64,000 nt of DNA from Rhizophagus irregularis (lineage: Eukaryota > Glomeromycota > Glomeromycetes > Glomerales > Glomeraceae): positions 2,914,001-2,978,000 of the forward strand of contig NC_089454.1 in NCBI RefSeq assembly GCF_026210795.1. The letters are read 5' to 3'. A program made the translations under genes and the position numbers. Position 1 is the first letter of the stretch. The number at the start of each line of letters is the position of its first letter. Shown piece after piece: positions 54,602-64,000 of the stretch. The notes beneath the pieces are model-generated. The model was not told where the DNA came from. It ran no database searches and saw only the letters and a program-made list of their open reading frames with translations.

Positions 54602-55542
54602 TTTTGTGTGTAAAAATAAAGAAGAAAAGTAGAGAAGAAAAAAGAATTGGATCGGATATATATAGTATAAAAATGATACTTTTGATAAACTTCATCATAC
54701 ATATGATAATGATCCGAGGCTAATTCTTCTGATATTTGCATAATTACGTAATTACTTCAATCACCCTAACGCCACCTCCAAAAAATGGTAGCCGGATCTA
54801 ATTTCCGGGTTACACGTTGATTTTGGATGATCTTTCATGAGTATTTCGACCATTGTAATAATTTTCAAATAAACTCATATTTATTGTTAAAAGAAATTAT
54901 AATTCTGGCCAGCATTACAAATTTGGCCTAAACTACCTATAAAGAAAACTAGTTCGCTATATTAAATAACGAATTCACTATATACCGAACTAAACCTCCT
55001 GGAACAGAGAATTCGTTATATCCAGAGTTGACTGCAATCTGTTAAATTTGCAAAATGACCTTTAAAATCATTAAATCAGTTGGTCTGATCATCAATTTAA
55101 AAGAGCCATTTTTCATCATGTACTTTACTATCATATAATGATAAAATGATGAAAAATTCCTTTGTGATAATTGAAATGCAGCAGTGGGTATTTAACATTA
55201 GTTTAATGCAGATAATTAATAAGTTTAATAGCCATTTAAAATACTTCATTATCAGTTATATAAAATTAAAAAATTTTCATTTTTATTCAATCGTAATGCA
55301 AAAATAAATATACAAATATACAAATTTAAAAATGACTAAATTAAAGAGTTTCTTATTTACAAAGTAATATTTTTAATACTAATAAATTATAAAAAAAAAT
55401 GTAAACCGGTAGTCCCGTTATTAAGAGGATTTAAATCTTCGTAATATTAGCACCAGGCTAATTGAAAAGATAGATTGATTTTATCGAAAGATCGGTCATT
55501 TCGCTTCTTTAAGCCATTCCCCTGGATTTGGTAATAGTAGTA
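54602..55542. other. Intergenic DNA with a solo TIR piece and gene C 3' flank
   Basis: ATGGTAGCCGGATC at 54,785 is a solo end of the 47,161 element. From about 55,050 the sequence is the inverted duplicate of the 3' flank of gene E (61,680-62,200). Confidence 0.6.
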
Positions 55543-55644
55543 TTTACATTATAGAACATGAGTTTGTAGGATTGCCAGGTTTTTCAGTTACTTCGGAAGT
55601 AATAATGACAACTGGTTTAGAAATGACGATAGTTGTTGGATTCA
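55543..55644 (-). CDS. CaaX micropeptide C
   Basis: A 33-residue copy beginning MNPTTIVISKPVVIITSEV and ending in the invariant TEKPGNPTNSCSIM; the Gly codon is GGC. Its 3' flank, up to 500 bp, matches that of gene E in inverted orientation, whereas its 5' flank resembles those of B and F. This mixture points to gene conversion or unequal exchange among copies. Prenylation and pheromone inference as for copy A. Confidence 0.75.
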
Positions 55645-55776
55645 TTGTGATTAGATTTGTTTTTTATTTGAAAAAAATTTTTTGTGAATTTTTTTTTGTT
55701 TGATATTTTTTTTTGTTCTTTGGATTTTTCTTTTTTATTATTTGATGAGGAAATTTTACAAGGCGAAATCTCAGTA

Positions 55777-55784
55777 TATTTATA
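55777..55784 (-). promoter_or_regulatory. TATA box of CaaX peptide gene C
   Basis: TATAAATA on the minus strand, about 140 bp before the ATG. Confidence 0.65.
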
Positions 55785-57412
55785 ATGGATCAAAACAAAC
55801 GAATTTTATGCGATAAAAGTTTAATATTATCATCATTGTAATATTATTATCATTGTTTTATTATTATGTATGAGACATTCTTCTATTATCTCCTTTTCTC
55901 TATGCCTATGCGTTATCCCCTAATGTTTCAAGTATTTTATTAAGCCATTCTTAGAATTTGTTTTTTTAGTGATGTCACACGGTTATGCCCGTATCACAAT
56001 AATATGTTGTGTTAGCTTACTACACAGTAATATTTGATCTAAAAAAAAATCCAATCCAAATTTGTAAAACAAATGAAACCAGATCAATGGTTTGCTGCGG
56101 CATTATAAATTAATCAGCAAATGATTACTATTATATTTTAAGCCTGAAAGATCATTCTAATTATATTTCTATGAGTTAATTATGGTGCATATTTTTCTTT
56201 TTTTTTTTTAGAAATTTATTTTTATCACTTGAATAAACACCGGAATTTATCGTAATAAATCAATTATTTTATTTTATTATCGAAAAGAAATATAAAAAAT
56301 TTTAAATGTTATGTTAAACATATAATATCATCGCGTCATTTATCAAATCTTTAATCTTCATGATAGCAAACATAGAACAATTGTCACCTGAAAGTTAGTA
56401 ATAACAATTAGAAGTTGTTTATTATTATTATTATTTTTTTTATTCTTCGAACAAAATAAAAATTAACAAGACAATATCAAAGTATATTATAATAAACGGT
56501 AACAAACAATAAAATTTCATTTTTATAATCGTTAAATTTAAAATTTACATTATTTTCTTATTATGTAATATGGTATTTTACGTATCATCTCCTTTATATG
56601 CCTATACTCCTCAATGTTTCAAAGTCAAATTATTGTATATGACAATGCCGTGCATAATCCGGTGATGCCATATGCAAGCACATTGACACCGCATCTAGGT
56701 GTCATATGTTGAATATTTTGAATATTATACGTCACACAGCAATTACACTTGTCTGATTGCGCAAGATAAAAATTCTTTATCGCATCTTTAAGTCACAAGT
56801 GATCGGCACGGCCAAATCAGTCCAGTAGATGATTTTAACGTCACAAACTCTGGCTGGTATTATCTAAAAAGGAAAGATCTCCACGGTTAGTTTTGTTCGG
56901 GGTCCTTCATTCTCTTACTTCAAGTATATCTACTGATACAATAGTACACATCTGATCTAGAAATAACCTTTCATAGCCATAGTCTTATCGAAGATAATCG
57001 AAAATTTTTTAAGAATTAGAATGAATGTTAGCCCGAGTGATGCCAAAACCAAACTTTTTATATTATCAACAATGATAATTTCCAGGTCAAGGTCGAACTT
57101 CCAAAAGGAATTGCATTTTTTTTATTTTTTTTTTTCATTAGATAAAATTTGTAAGTTACACTTTATGTAACGTTTTTTAATTAAAAAATTTTTTTTTGAT
57201 TCTTATGAAGAACATTCTATGTTATATATTAAATAATTCTTCTTTATCTAATAGTTTGGGGATGTTTCTTTATAATTTTACGACACTCTTACGATTTCTT
57301 GTACAAGTGCAAAAAATACACAAAACTGCATAGATTATATCAAGAACAGTAAAATTTTCTTCAAGAAATCCACTAATTTAATAATTTAGGGATCTAAAAG
57401 TTTGAAATCAAT
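55785..57412. other. Intergenic DNA with a possible eroded CaaX copy
   Basis: At about 56,371-56,500 (minus strand) a TTTATTATAATATACTTT promoter-like string, an A-rich leader and GTTCTATG remain in family order, but there is no peptide frame. Otherwise no gene. Confidence 0.4.
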
Positions 57413-57415
57413 TAT

Positions 57416-58897
57416 CCCTATAAAAAAATTGGGATACGTTTTTTATAAAGTTTTTATACGATTTTTTTTCCTTAGAAATAACGTATCATAATAGGATACG
57501 GAAAAATGCACAATTCCGTATCACTAAAAATATGGTTTGGATACGGAATTTGCATGGAATTCATATGGAATTTACATGATTTGATCACTGATTTTACCAC
57601 GAAATTTATACGATTTGGTCACTGAATTTACTATTTGTATTACAGTTTACTATAATTATATTTACATAAATCTAATTTTACTTTATTAAATTAAATAAAA
57701 AATAAAAAATAAACAAAATACAAATACATTATGAAAATTCCCTCCTTATTAAGGCCACCTATTGCAACCAAAATTATCTATAAGTTCAGGTTCATTTAGA
57801 GTCAAACAACCTAAAAAAAACAAAAAAAAGAAACATAAGAATGTCTAACTTAATTGGAAAAAAAAACCCCCCTTCATATAGTATCTGCAATCGTCCAAGT
57901 CACCAAAGGTCAGCATTCCTACAAAAAAAGAAAGAGAACTCCAGAATGTCTGACCTACATAAATGAAAGCATCTGATGAAAAAGAAACCAAAACAACAAA
58001 ATAAATCCAAAACTGACCTACAAAAAAAGAAGACTCTAAAGCAACAAAACTGAAACAACCTACAAAAATAAAAGAATCTGAACCCAACTTACAAAAAAAA
58101 AAAAAAGAAAATTTGAACTGACCTAAAAAAAGAAAAAAAATCCTGAACAATCCTACAAAAAGGAAAGGACTCCCAAACTGATCTACAAAAAAGAAAAAAA
58201 GAAACTGAATCTTCTCACAAAAAAAAATCTGCTGGCCTATAAAATAAAAAAAAGGATAAATATAAATAAAAAAGAAAGGGGAATAAAGAATAAATCAAAA
58301 AAAAAATTTTTTTAAAAAGAGAGTAACGAAATTAGGAAAGTTAAAAAAAATTTTTTTTTTAAAGGGAGGACGTCAAAGTTAGAAAAATAAAAATTTTTTA
58401 TAAAGAGGAAATAGAAATAGAAAGAAGAAATTTTTTTTAAAAAAAAAGAAGAGTGGGAATAAAAGAATAAAATCAAAAAAAAATTTTTTTTTAAAAGGGG
58501 GATGACGAAAAAAGAAGAAAAATTTAAAAAAAATAACAAAAATAAGACAAGAGAAAAGAGAAGGAAGGGAAAGGCAGAAAGGAAGATCGGAAGATCAAAC
58601 TCATCAAAGTAAGGGTTTATATAAAAACAAAAAACGTATCATAACAAAACAATAAACAATCACGTGATCTCGTGTTATGATACGAGATTTTTGTAAAATT
58701 ATTTTCTAAAAATATTAAGTTTAAAAATTCCGTATACATTCCGTATGATTAATTTTTTCCGTATACATTAGTTTTTTAAAAAAATGTTCAAAAATGAATT
58801 GCTTATTAATTATACGGAATTTGTATATGGAATCTATAGAAACGTGCATAAAATGTATACAAAACGTATCCTTTCCGTATACATATTTCTTATAGGG
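57416..58897. mobile_element. 1.48-kb non-autonomous element, TAT target duplication
   Basis: Ends CCCTATAA...GGATACGTTTT in inverted orientation, flanked by TAT at 57,413 and 58,898. The interior is A-rich on the plus strand with loose 'CTGACCTACAAAAAAAGAA' repetition (57,790-58,220) and several TACGGAATTTG / CCGTATAC words; no transposase. The paralogous copy of the flanks near 63,963-63,973 lacks the element, which proves insertion at this site. Confidence 0.85.
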
Positions 58898-59377
58898 TAT
58901 TCTCACAAATGAATAAATATTATGTGAACATTCGCTTCCTTATTCACCACATTTTTCATGGAACGATTAAATTCAGATAATCAGGAGCACCAATGAATAA
59001 TTTATAACAAATTCAATAAACATTTGAAATAGTTTTTTATATAAAATTGACTAAATACTTTTCATTTTATTCTTTTTTAATCAAAGATTAAAAAACAGAT
59101 ATATACAAATATTAAAAAAAAATAAAAATAAAGATAAAAAAATAAAAAATTTTAAAAACTATTACTCTTATTTACAATGTTATTAATGTACTTTTGAATT
59201 AATATAATAAATAAATTGATTTTATAGGACCGTTAAGGTTCGTTACGAGGATTTCGTGCAGATCTTCATTATCGTAGCACCAGGCTAACTAATCGAAGAT
59301 AGACCAATTTCATCGAAAGACCGGTTTTACTTCTTAAATTAAAGCGTCCTCCGTTATTTCATATTAGCGGATAGCGT
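58898..59377. repeat. Inverted duplicate of the gene F 3' flank
   Basis: Matches 63,495-63,965 in reverse complement (AATAAATATTATG, TTCCTTATTCACCACATTTTT, CCATGAATAATTTATAAC-like, AGCACCAGGCTAACTAATCG). Confidence 0.85.
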
Positions 59378-59479
59378 TTACATTATAGAACATGAGTTTG
59401 TAGGATTACCAGGTTTTTCAGTTAATTCGGAAGTAATAATGACAACTGGTTTAGAAATGATGATAGTTGTTGTATTCAT
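59378..59479 (-). CDS. CaaX micropeptide D
   Basis: A 33-residue copy (MNTTTIIISKPVVIITSEL) with the invariant TEKPGNPTNSCSIM end. It differs from E and F by one residue (Leu for Val before TEK). Divergently arranged with gene E; the two promoters lie in inverted repeats around a 1.5-kb spacer. Its 3' flank is shared with F. Confidence 0.75.
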   Translation of the reverse strand: MNTTTIIISKPVVIITSELTEKPGNPTNSCSIM

Positions 59480-59606
59480 TTTGTTTTATTTGAAAGATTT
59501 TTAAAAGATTTATTTGATTATTTGATTTAATTTTTGTTTTTTTATTTGTTCTTTGAGTTATTATTTTTATTTGATGAGGAAAATTTACTAAGACGAAATC
59601 AAGTGT

Positions 59607-59614
59607 ATTTATAA
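59607..59614 (-). promoter_or_regulatory. TATA box of CaaX peptide gene D
   Basis: TATAAATA on the minus strand, about 135 bp before the ATG. Confidence 0.65.
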
Positions 59615-61440
59615 TATATCGAAACAAACGAATTTTACGACGCAATAGCAAAAATTAGTATTGTTTTCTTTAAGAACTACAATACATTGTGTCATTATAT
59701 TCGCATTTGTTCTCCTGTTTCGAAATTAAAGTATTCACATGAAATATTTTCCCCTTTTAAAATTTGCCTTGCATATAATAAAATTTATTTCGTCCAACAA
59801 ATCTAATACAAATATAGTATCTTTAAATAACTCGGATTAAAAATAGTATTTGGTGTTACCAATTTATCATCTATGTTTAAAAAAGAAAAATGGTAACACA
59901 AAAAAAAAAAATCTTCCATGTAATTTTATTATGATGCCCTAATTTAGTCTTAAAATGATCTTCGGGGTCTTAAAATTTTTTGGTTAATACTAACATGTTT
60001 AATTATTTTTTTTTAATGAATGATACTTAAAAAAAAAAATAATTTTGAAATCTACCACGATACAATAAAAGTCTGAATTTTTTTTTGTGTATAAATTAAT
60101 TTTATAATTAATAAATGAATTTATATTTAGAAATTAAGAAGAAATTTATTAATTGATGAATAATCATAAAAGTTCGATTGATATCTATCAGAAACGAGGT
60201 ACGGGAGCGAATGTTTTTATTAATTTTATATCTAAAATATACTAAAAAAACGAATATTACAAGAAAAACATTCAAATTTATCATTATAAATTTCAGTTGA
60301 CGTAAATTTCATTTTTATAATTAAGTTAGTTTTAATATTTTCTCGTGAAAATGTATATTTGATTTTTTTAATTAAACCACTTTAAAAAAGTAAACAACAT
60401 AATGAATTATAATCAAAATGATTTATTTTCAAAGCACTCAATAATTATAATTAAGTAATACAATAAATAATATGATATCATTGATATGATTATACTTTTA
60501 TGTACTGATTCAAAGACTAAATTATGGGTACTAGTCCAAGATAGAAGTCGTTAGTACTTTATAGAAATGTTTTCCTTTTTTTGGATTAATTAATGTTTTA
60601 TGTTAAGTTTACATAATTTTAAGCCATCATTTATCGTAAGTAATTAAATTTATATTGTTTTCTTATTATTGTAGACGTTTACGGATTTACGTCGGTGTAC
60701 TTCTCCAATAATCCTTCTCATATTCTTCCCCTTATTAGTGTTTCGAAAATCTATAGTATAAATATAATCTCAGCCAAATTTTTCGAGAATTTGTTATGTG
60801 ATTATCGTGCAATATTATTTAGTATCATAAACATACATAATTTGTTTGTTTCATAATTAGTTGCATATTCGTCATATCTTCAATCGCTCACATGCCTTAC
60901 TTACTTCAATGTATCATATACAATATATTATTATTATTTTCATTTAAATTAACTGTAGAACAATGCTTAAGAAATTCAGCAAAACAATAAAAATAATTTT
61001 ATGACCAATTTAACTTAATAAATGTAAATAATAATAATACGGTATTATTGAAATAATAAATTTCGCCAAATCGGTCGAGTGACATAAAAAATAAAAAATG
61101 AACCCTAAAAAAGTTAATAATATGTTCATCAATATCACAAAATTTTATATCAGGTTTCGCATTCTATAAATGAAGTTTTTGTGTTACTATTTTTCATTGT
61201 TCTTTTTTTAAATATTTTATGGTAATAAATTACTATAACTGTATTGGATTTGTAGGACAATCGTCCAACAATAAATTTGTCATCATATGCAAACAATTTT
61301 TTTAAAGGGGAAAATAATGTTTTAATTTCGAAACAGGGGAAAAAATGATTTAAAAGCGAAATATGATGGAACACAACGTAGTTCTTTAAAAAAACAATAT
61401 TAATTTTCGGGTTAGCTGATTATCGTTTGTTTCGATATAT
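59615..61440. other. Spacer between divergent CaaX genes D and E
   Basis: The outer parts (to about 59,780 and from about 61,290) are inverted copies of each other (GTTTCGAAATTAAA, CCCCTTTTAAAA). The middle has no gene; a 74-codon minus frame at 61,150-61,374 is chance. Confidence 0.55.
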
Positions 61441-61448
61441 TATAAATA
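61441..61448 (+). promoter_or_regulatory. TATA box of CaaX peptide gene E
   Basis: TATAAATA 137 bp before the ATG. Confidence 0.7.
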
Positions 61449-61577
61449 CACTTGATTTATTTCGTCTTGTTAAAATTTCTCATCAAATAAAAAAAGAAAA
61501 TAAATTTCAAAGAACAAATAATAAAAAAAAAATCAAACAAATCAAATCTTTTTAAAAATCTTTCAAATAAAACAAAA

Positions 61578-61679
61578 ATGAATACAACAACTATCATCAT
61601 TTCTAAACCAGTTGTCATTATTACTTCCGAAGTAACTGAAAAACCCGGTAATCCTACAAACTCATGTTCTATAATGTAA
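61578..61679 (+). CDS. CaaX micropeptide E
   Basis: A 33-residue copy, MNTTTIIISKPVVIITSEV then TEKPGNPTNSCSIM. The protein is identical to copy F although the Pro codon in KPG is CCC here and CCT elsewhere. The promoter matches that of D, the 3' flank that of C, so the gene is a mosaic. Confidence 0.75.
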   Translation: MNTTTIIISKPVVIITSEVTEKPGNPTNSCSIM

Positions 61680-62439
61680 ATACTACTATTACCAAATCCA
61701 AAGAAAAAAGGAGAATGGCTTAAGAAGCGAAATGACCGATCTTTCGATAAAATCAATCTATCTTTTCAATTAGCCTGGTGCTAACTAAATATTACGAAGA
61801 TTTAAATCCTCTTAATAACGGGACTACCGGTTTACATTTTTTTTTTTATAATTTATTAAAAAATACTACTTTTGTAAATAAGAATCTCTTTAATTTAATA
61901 ATTTTTTAGTCGTTTTTATATTTGTATATTTGTATATTTAATTTTACCTTTCGATTGAATAATTAAAATGGGAATTTTCTAATTTTATATAATGAAATTC
62001 TATAATGAAGTATTTTAAAAGTGTTTAAATAAATTATCTGCATTAAATTTACGCTAAATATTCGCTAAAAGATTTTTTTACAATTATATCATTATATAAT
62101 AAGTACTGTACATGATGAAAAATGGCTCTTTTAAATTGAAGAGATCAGGCCGACTGATTTAATGATTTTAAAGATCATTTTATTTATCTTACCATCTTAC
62201 TTTGCGGGTTTTAACAAACCATCCGTCATTATCGGATGCGGTCATCAAATATTACCTTTTTATTTATCTAATGATTTAACTTAGAACGTCGCACCCTCTG
62301 ACCGATATTTTTAACCTCTTACTCATAATGAATTTAGTTTAAAAATATGTGTGTTGAATATGTCATTGCGACAACATATATATACTGTGTAATTACTTGC
62401 TTACTTTTTTTACTTCCGACGTGAAAAAATGTATTTTCA
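61680..62439. repeat. Gene E 3' flank, inverted duplicate of 55,050-55,540
   Basis: CGAAATGACCGATCTTTCG, TAGCCTGGTGCTA, GGGACTACCGGTTTACATTT and ATGATGAAAAATGGCTCTTT recur inverted before gene C. After about 62,200 the match ends and no gene is seen. Confidence 0.8.
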
Positions 62440-63252
62440 TAATGTTATTTTATCTTGTTGCAGATGACTAAGAAAAATAAAATAACTCTAAAATCCACTT
62501 CATCATGATCGATTACCCAATGTCGAAAGCGTTCTTCCCACTGTGCTAGTCGGGTACCAAATAAAAAAGGTCGCCTGAGTATGCGTAGAAATAATCATGT
62601 AGATCTTGTCTTTTATGGATAATTCCGGTCAAATTTTTATTACCCTTTTTAAATACTGGCTGACATTATCTTAATTCCGGCCCTGAAGAAATGCGTACAA
62701 TATATTTTTTCGGAGTTCTGGTATAGAGAGAGTTATCTTCCTTGAAAAAATGAAATATATCCTATTCAGAATCAGAATATGATAAGATTTTAAGATCATT
62801 ATTTTTAGAGGAATTCAGATAACATAAAAAATATTTTGATACGTACAGTACAACAATAATAATGTCATCATAAAATTTTTTTTGTAAAACATTTCTTAAA
62901 TTAGAATTTTTTTTTAGAACATTAAAGTGTGTGATATCTAACACAACATAGTATACTATATACTAAATAATATTAAGGTATTTAGTATTAGTATTAGATG
63001 CAGCATAACTGCAGCAATATCGGCGTATTGTGATACAGATATTTAATAGTGCATGTTATTGTTAAATACAATACAATAGTATGATAAATCCCGAAATGAT
63101 TCATATTATTATACTTGAAACATTAGGGGATAAAGGGAGATAATGCATGCATAGAAAAGGAGATAATAGAAGAATATATCCCATACATAATAAGAAAACA
63201 ATGATAATAATATTAAATTTTTGGCGCATAAAATTCGGCTGTTTTAATTTAT
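62440..63252. repeat. Gene F 5' flank, inverted duplicate of 52,080-52,830
   Basis: Same block as upstream of gene B, interrupted near 62,570-62,740 by a CCGGCC-type repeat related to the 47,702 MITE. Confidence 0.8.
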
Positions 63253-63260
63253 TATAAATA
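63253..63260 (+). promoter_or_regulatory. TATA box of CaaX peptide gene F
   Basis: TATAAATA 140 bp before the ATG, in ATTTATTATAAATATAC. Confidence 0.7.
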
Positions 63261-63392
63261 TACTGAGATTTCGCCTTGTAAAATTTCCTCATCAGAAAAT
63301 AAAAAAGAAAAATTCAAAGAACAAAAAATAAAAACAAAAACAAATCAAATAAATCAAATAAATCTTTTAAAAATCTTAACAAATAAAACAAA

Positions 63393-63494
63393 ATGAATAC
63401 AACAACTATCATCATTTCTAAACCAGTTGTCATTATTACTTCCGAAGTAACTGAAAAACCTGGTAATCCTACAAACTCATGTTCTATAATGTAA
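63393..63494 (+). CDS. CaaX micropeptide F
   Basis: A 33-residue copy, protein identical to E. The 5' flank resembles B and C, the 3' flank D. ATG, TATA spacing, A-rich leader and the CCTGGTGCTA box after the stop (about 63,591) are all conserved. The family may continue beyond the window. Confidence 0.75.
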   Translation: MNTTTIIISKPVVIITSEVTEKPGNPTNSCSIM

Positions 63495-64000
63495 ACGCTA
63501 TCCGCTAATCTAAAAAAATAACGGCGGAGGACGTTTTAAGAAAGAAGTAAACCGGTCTTTCGATGAAATTGGTCTATCTTCGATTGGTTAGCCTGGTGCT
63601 ACGACAATGAAGATTTACAAGTAACGAACTCAACGGTCCTATAAAATCAATTTATATATTATAGTTAATTCAAAAGTACATTAATTACATTGTAAATAAT
63701 AGTTATTTTTTTATTTTTAATATTTGTATATATCTATTTTTAATCTTCGATTAAAAAAAAAAATAAAATGAAAAGTATTTAATCAATTTTATATAAAAAC
63801 TATTTCAAATGTTATTGAACTTGTTATAAATTATTCTTTATAACTAATATTAATTGTTCATTGGCGCTCCTAATTATCTGAATTTAATCGTTCCATTAGG
63901 AAAAAATGTGGTGAATAAGGAAGCGTAGAAGATAAATGTTCCCATAATATTTATTCATTTGTGGAAATAATTGTTCTAATTTTATATTCAAACTTTTAGA
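63495..64000. repeat. Gene F 3' flank with the empty site of the 57,416 element
   Basis: Inverted duplicate of 58,898-59,377 and, beyond 63,970, of the sequence left of 57,413. The junction (CAATTATTTCC in reverse complement) is the uninterrupted target. Confidence 0.8.

Noticed and set aside
57845-58539. Phe-rich minus-strand frames
   Set aside because: They lie in the A-rich interior of the 57,416 element and mirror its base composition.

Overview
The window looks like AT-rich nuclear DNA of an arbuscular mycorrhizal fungus of the Rhizophagus type (inference). The signs are introns of about 60-90 bp, a kinase of the TKL-like 'HKDFHSGN' kind, Sel1 and Kelch remnants, a Crinkler-like relic, and many transposons scattered through long, gene-poor A/T-rich stretches.

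Layout. Bases 1-10,700 hold a tandem repeat, a hexamer microsatellite and a nearly complete non-LTR retrotransposon (1557-8698) with a perfect 20-bp target duplication. Bases 10,720-14,572 are a DNA transposon with 34-bp terminal inverted repeats, a TAA duplication and an unusual DDE-type transposase in three exons. Directly beside it, 14,576-20,880 is a compact, intronless, more GC-rich block of five same-strand genes: an F-box protein, two proteins I cannot identify, a family B DNA polymerase with an OTU-like N-terminus, and an SF3 helicase. It reads as a virus-, plasmid- or Polinton-like replicon stranded in the genome. The genes share a TTGAAGA-like motif just before their starts, and both polymerase and helicase carry an in-frame TGA. 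A decayed MULE transposase follows (21,025-23,951). Next come a tRNA-like gene, a three-exon protein kinase (26,176-27,722), a long near-empty stretch, a 12-cysteine secreted protein (33,497-33,808), several minisatellites and gene relics, and a lipid-binding ML-domain protein (42,299-42,811) whose truncated second copy lies in a large inverted duplication.

The most striking part is 49,500-64,000. Six short genes (32-33 codons) encode near-identical peptides ending in an invariant TEKPGNPTNSCSIM. The terminal CSIM is a textbook CaaX prenylation signal with Met as X, so these look like precursors of farnesylated lipopeptides, comparable in design to fungal a-factor-type mating pheromones. Every copy has a TATA box about 130-150 bp before its ATG and a conserved 3' segment. 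The last 14 residues stay identical despite silent codon changes. Copies lie in both orientations inside a mosaic of inverted duplications, with at least one degenerate copy. To my knowledge no such family is described for these fungi; that is an inference, not a search result.

Transposons have shaped everything here. Besides the large elements there are a 1.48-kb element with its empty site preserved in a paralogous copy in this same window, and a 221-bp hAT-like MITE with an 8-bp duplication inside another inverted-repeat element. Several premature stops in the relics fit C-to-T changes (CGA to TGA, CAA to TAA), consistent with deamination of silenced DNA.
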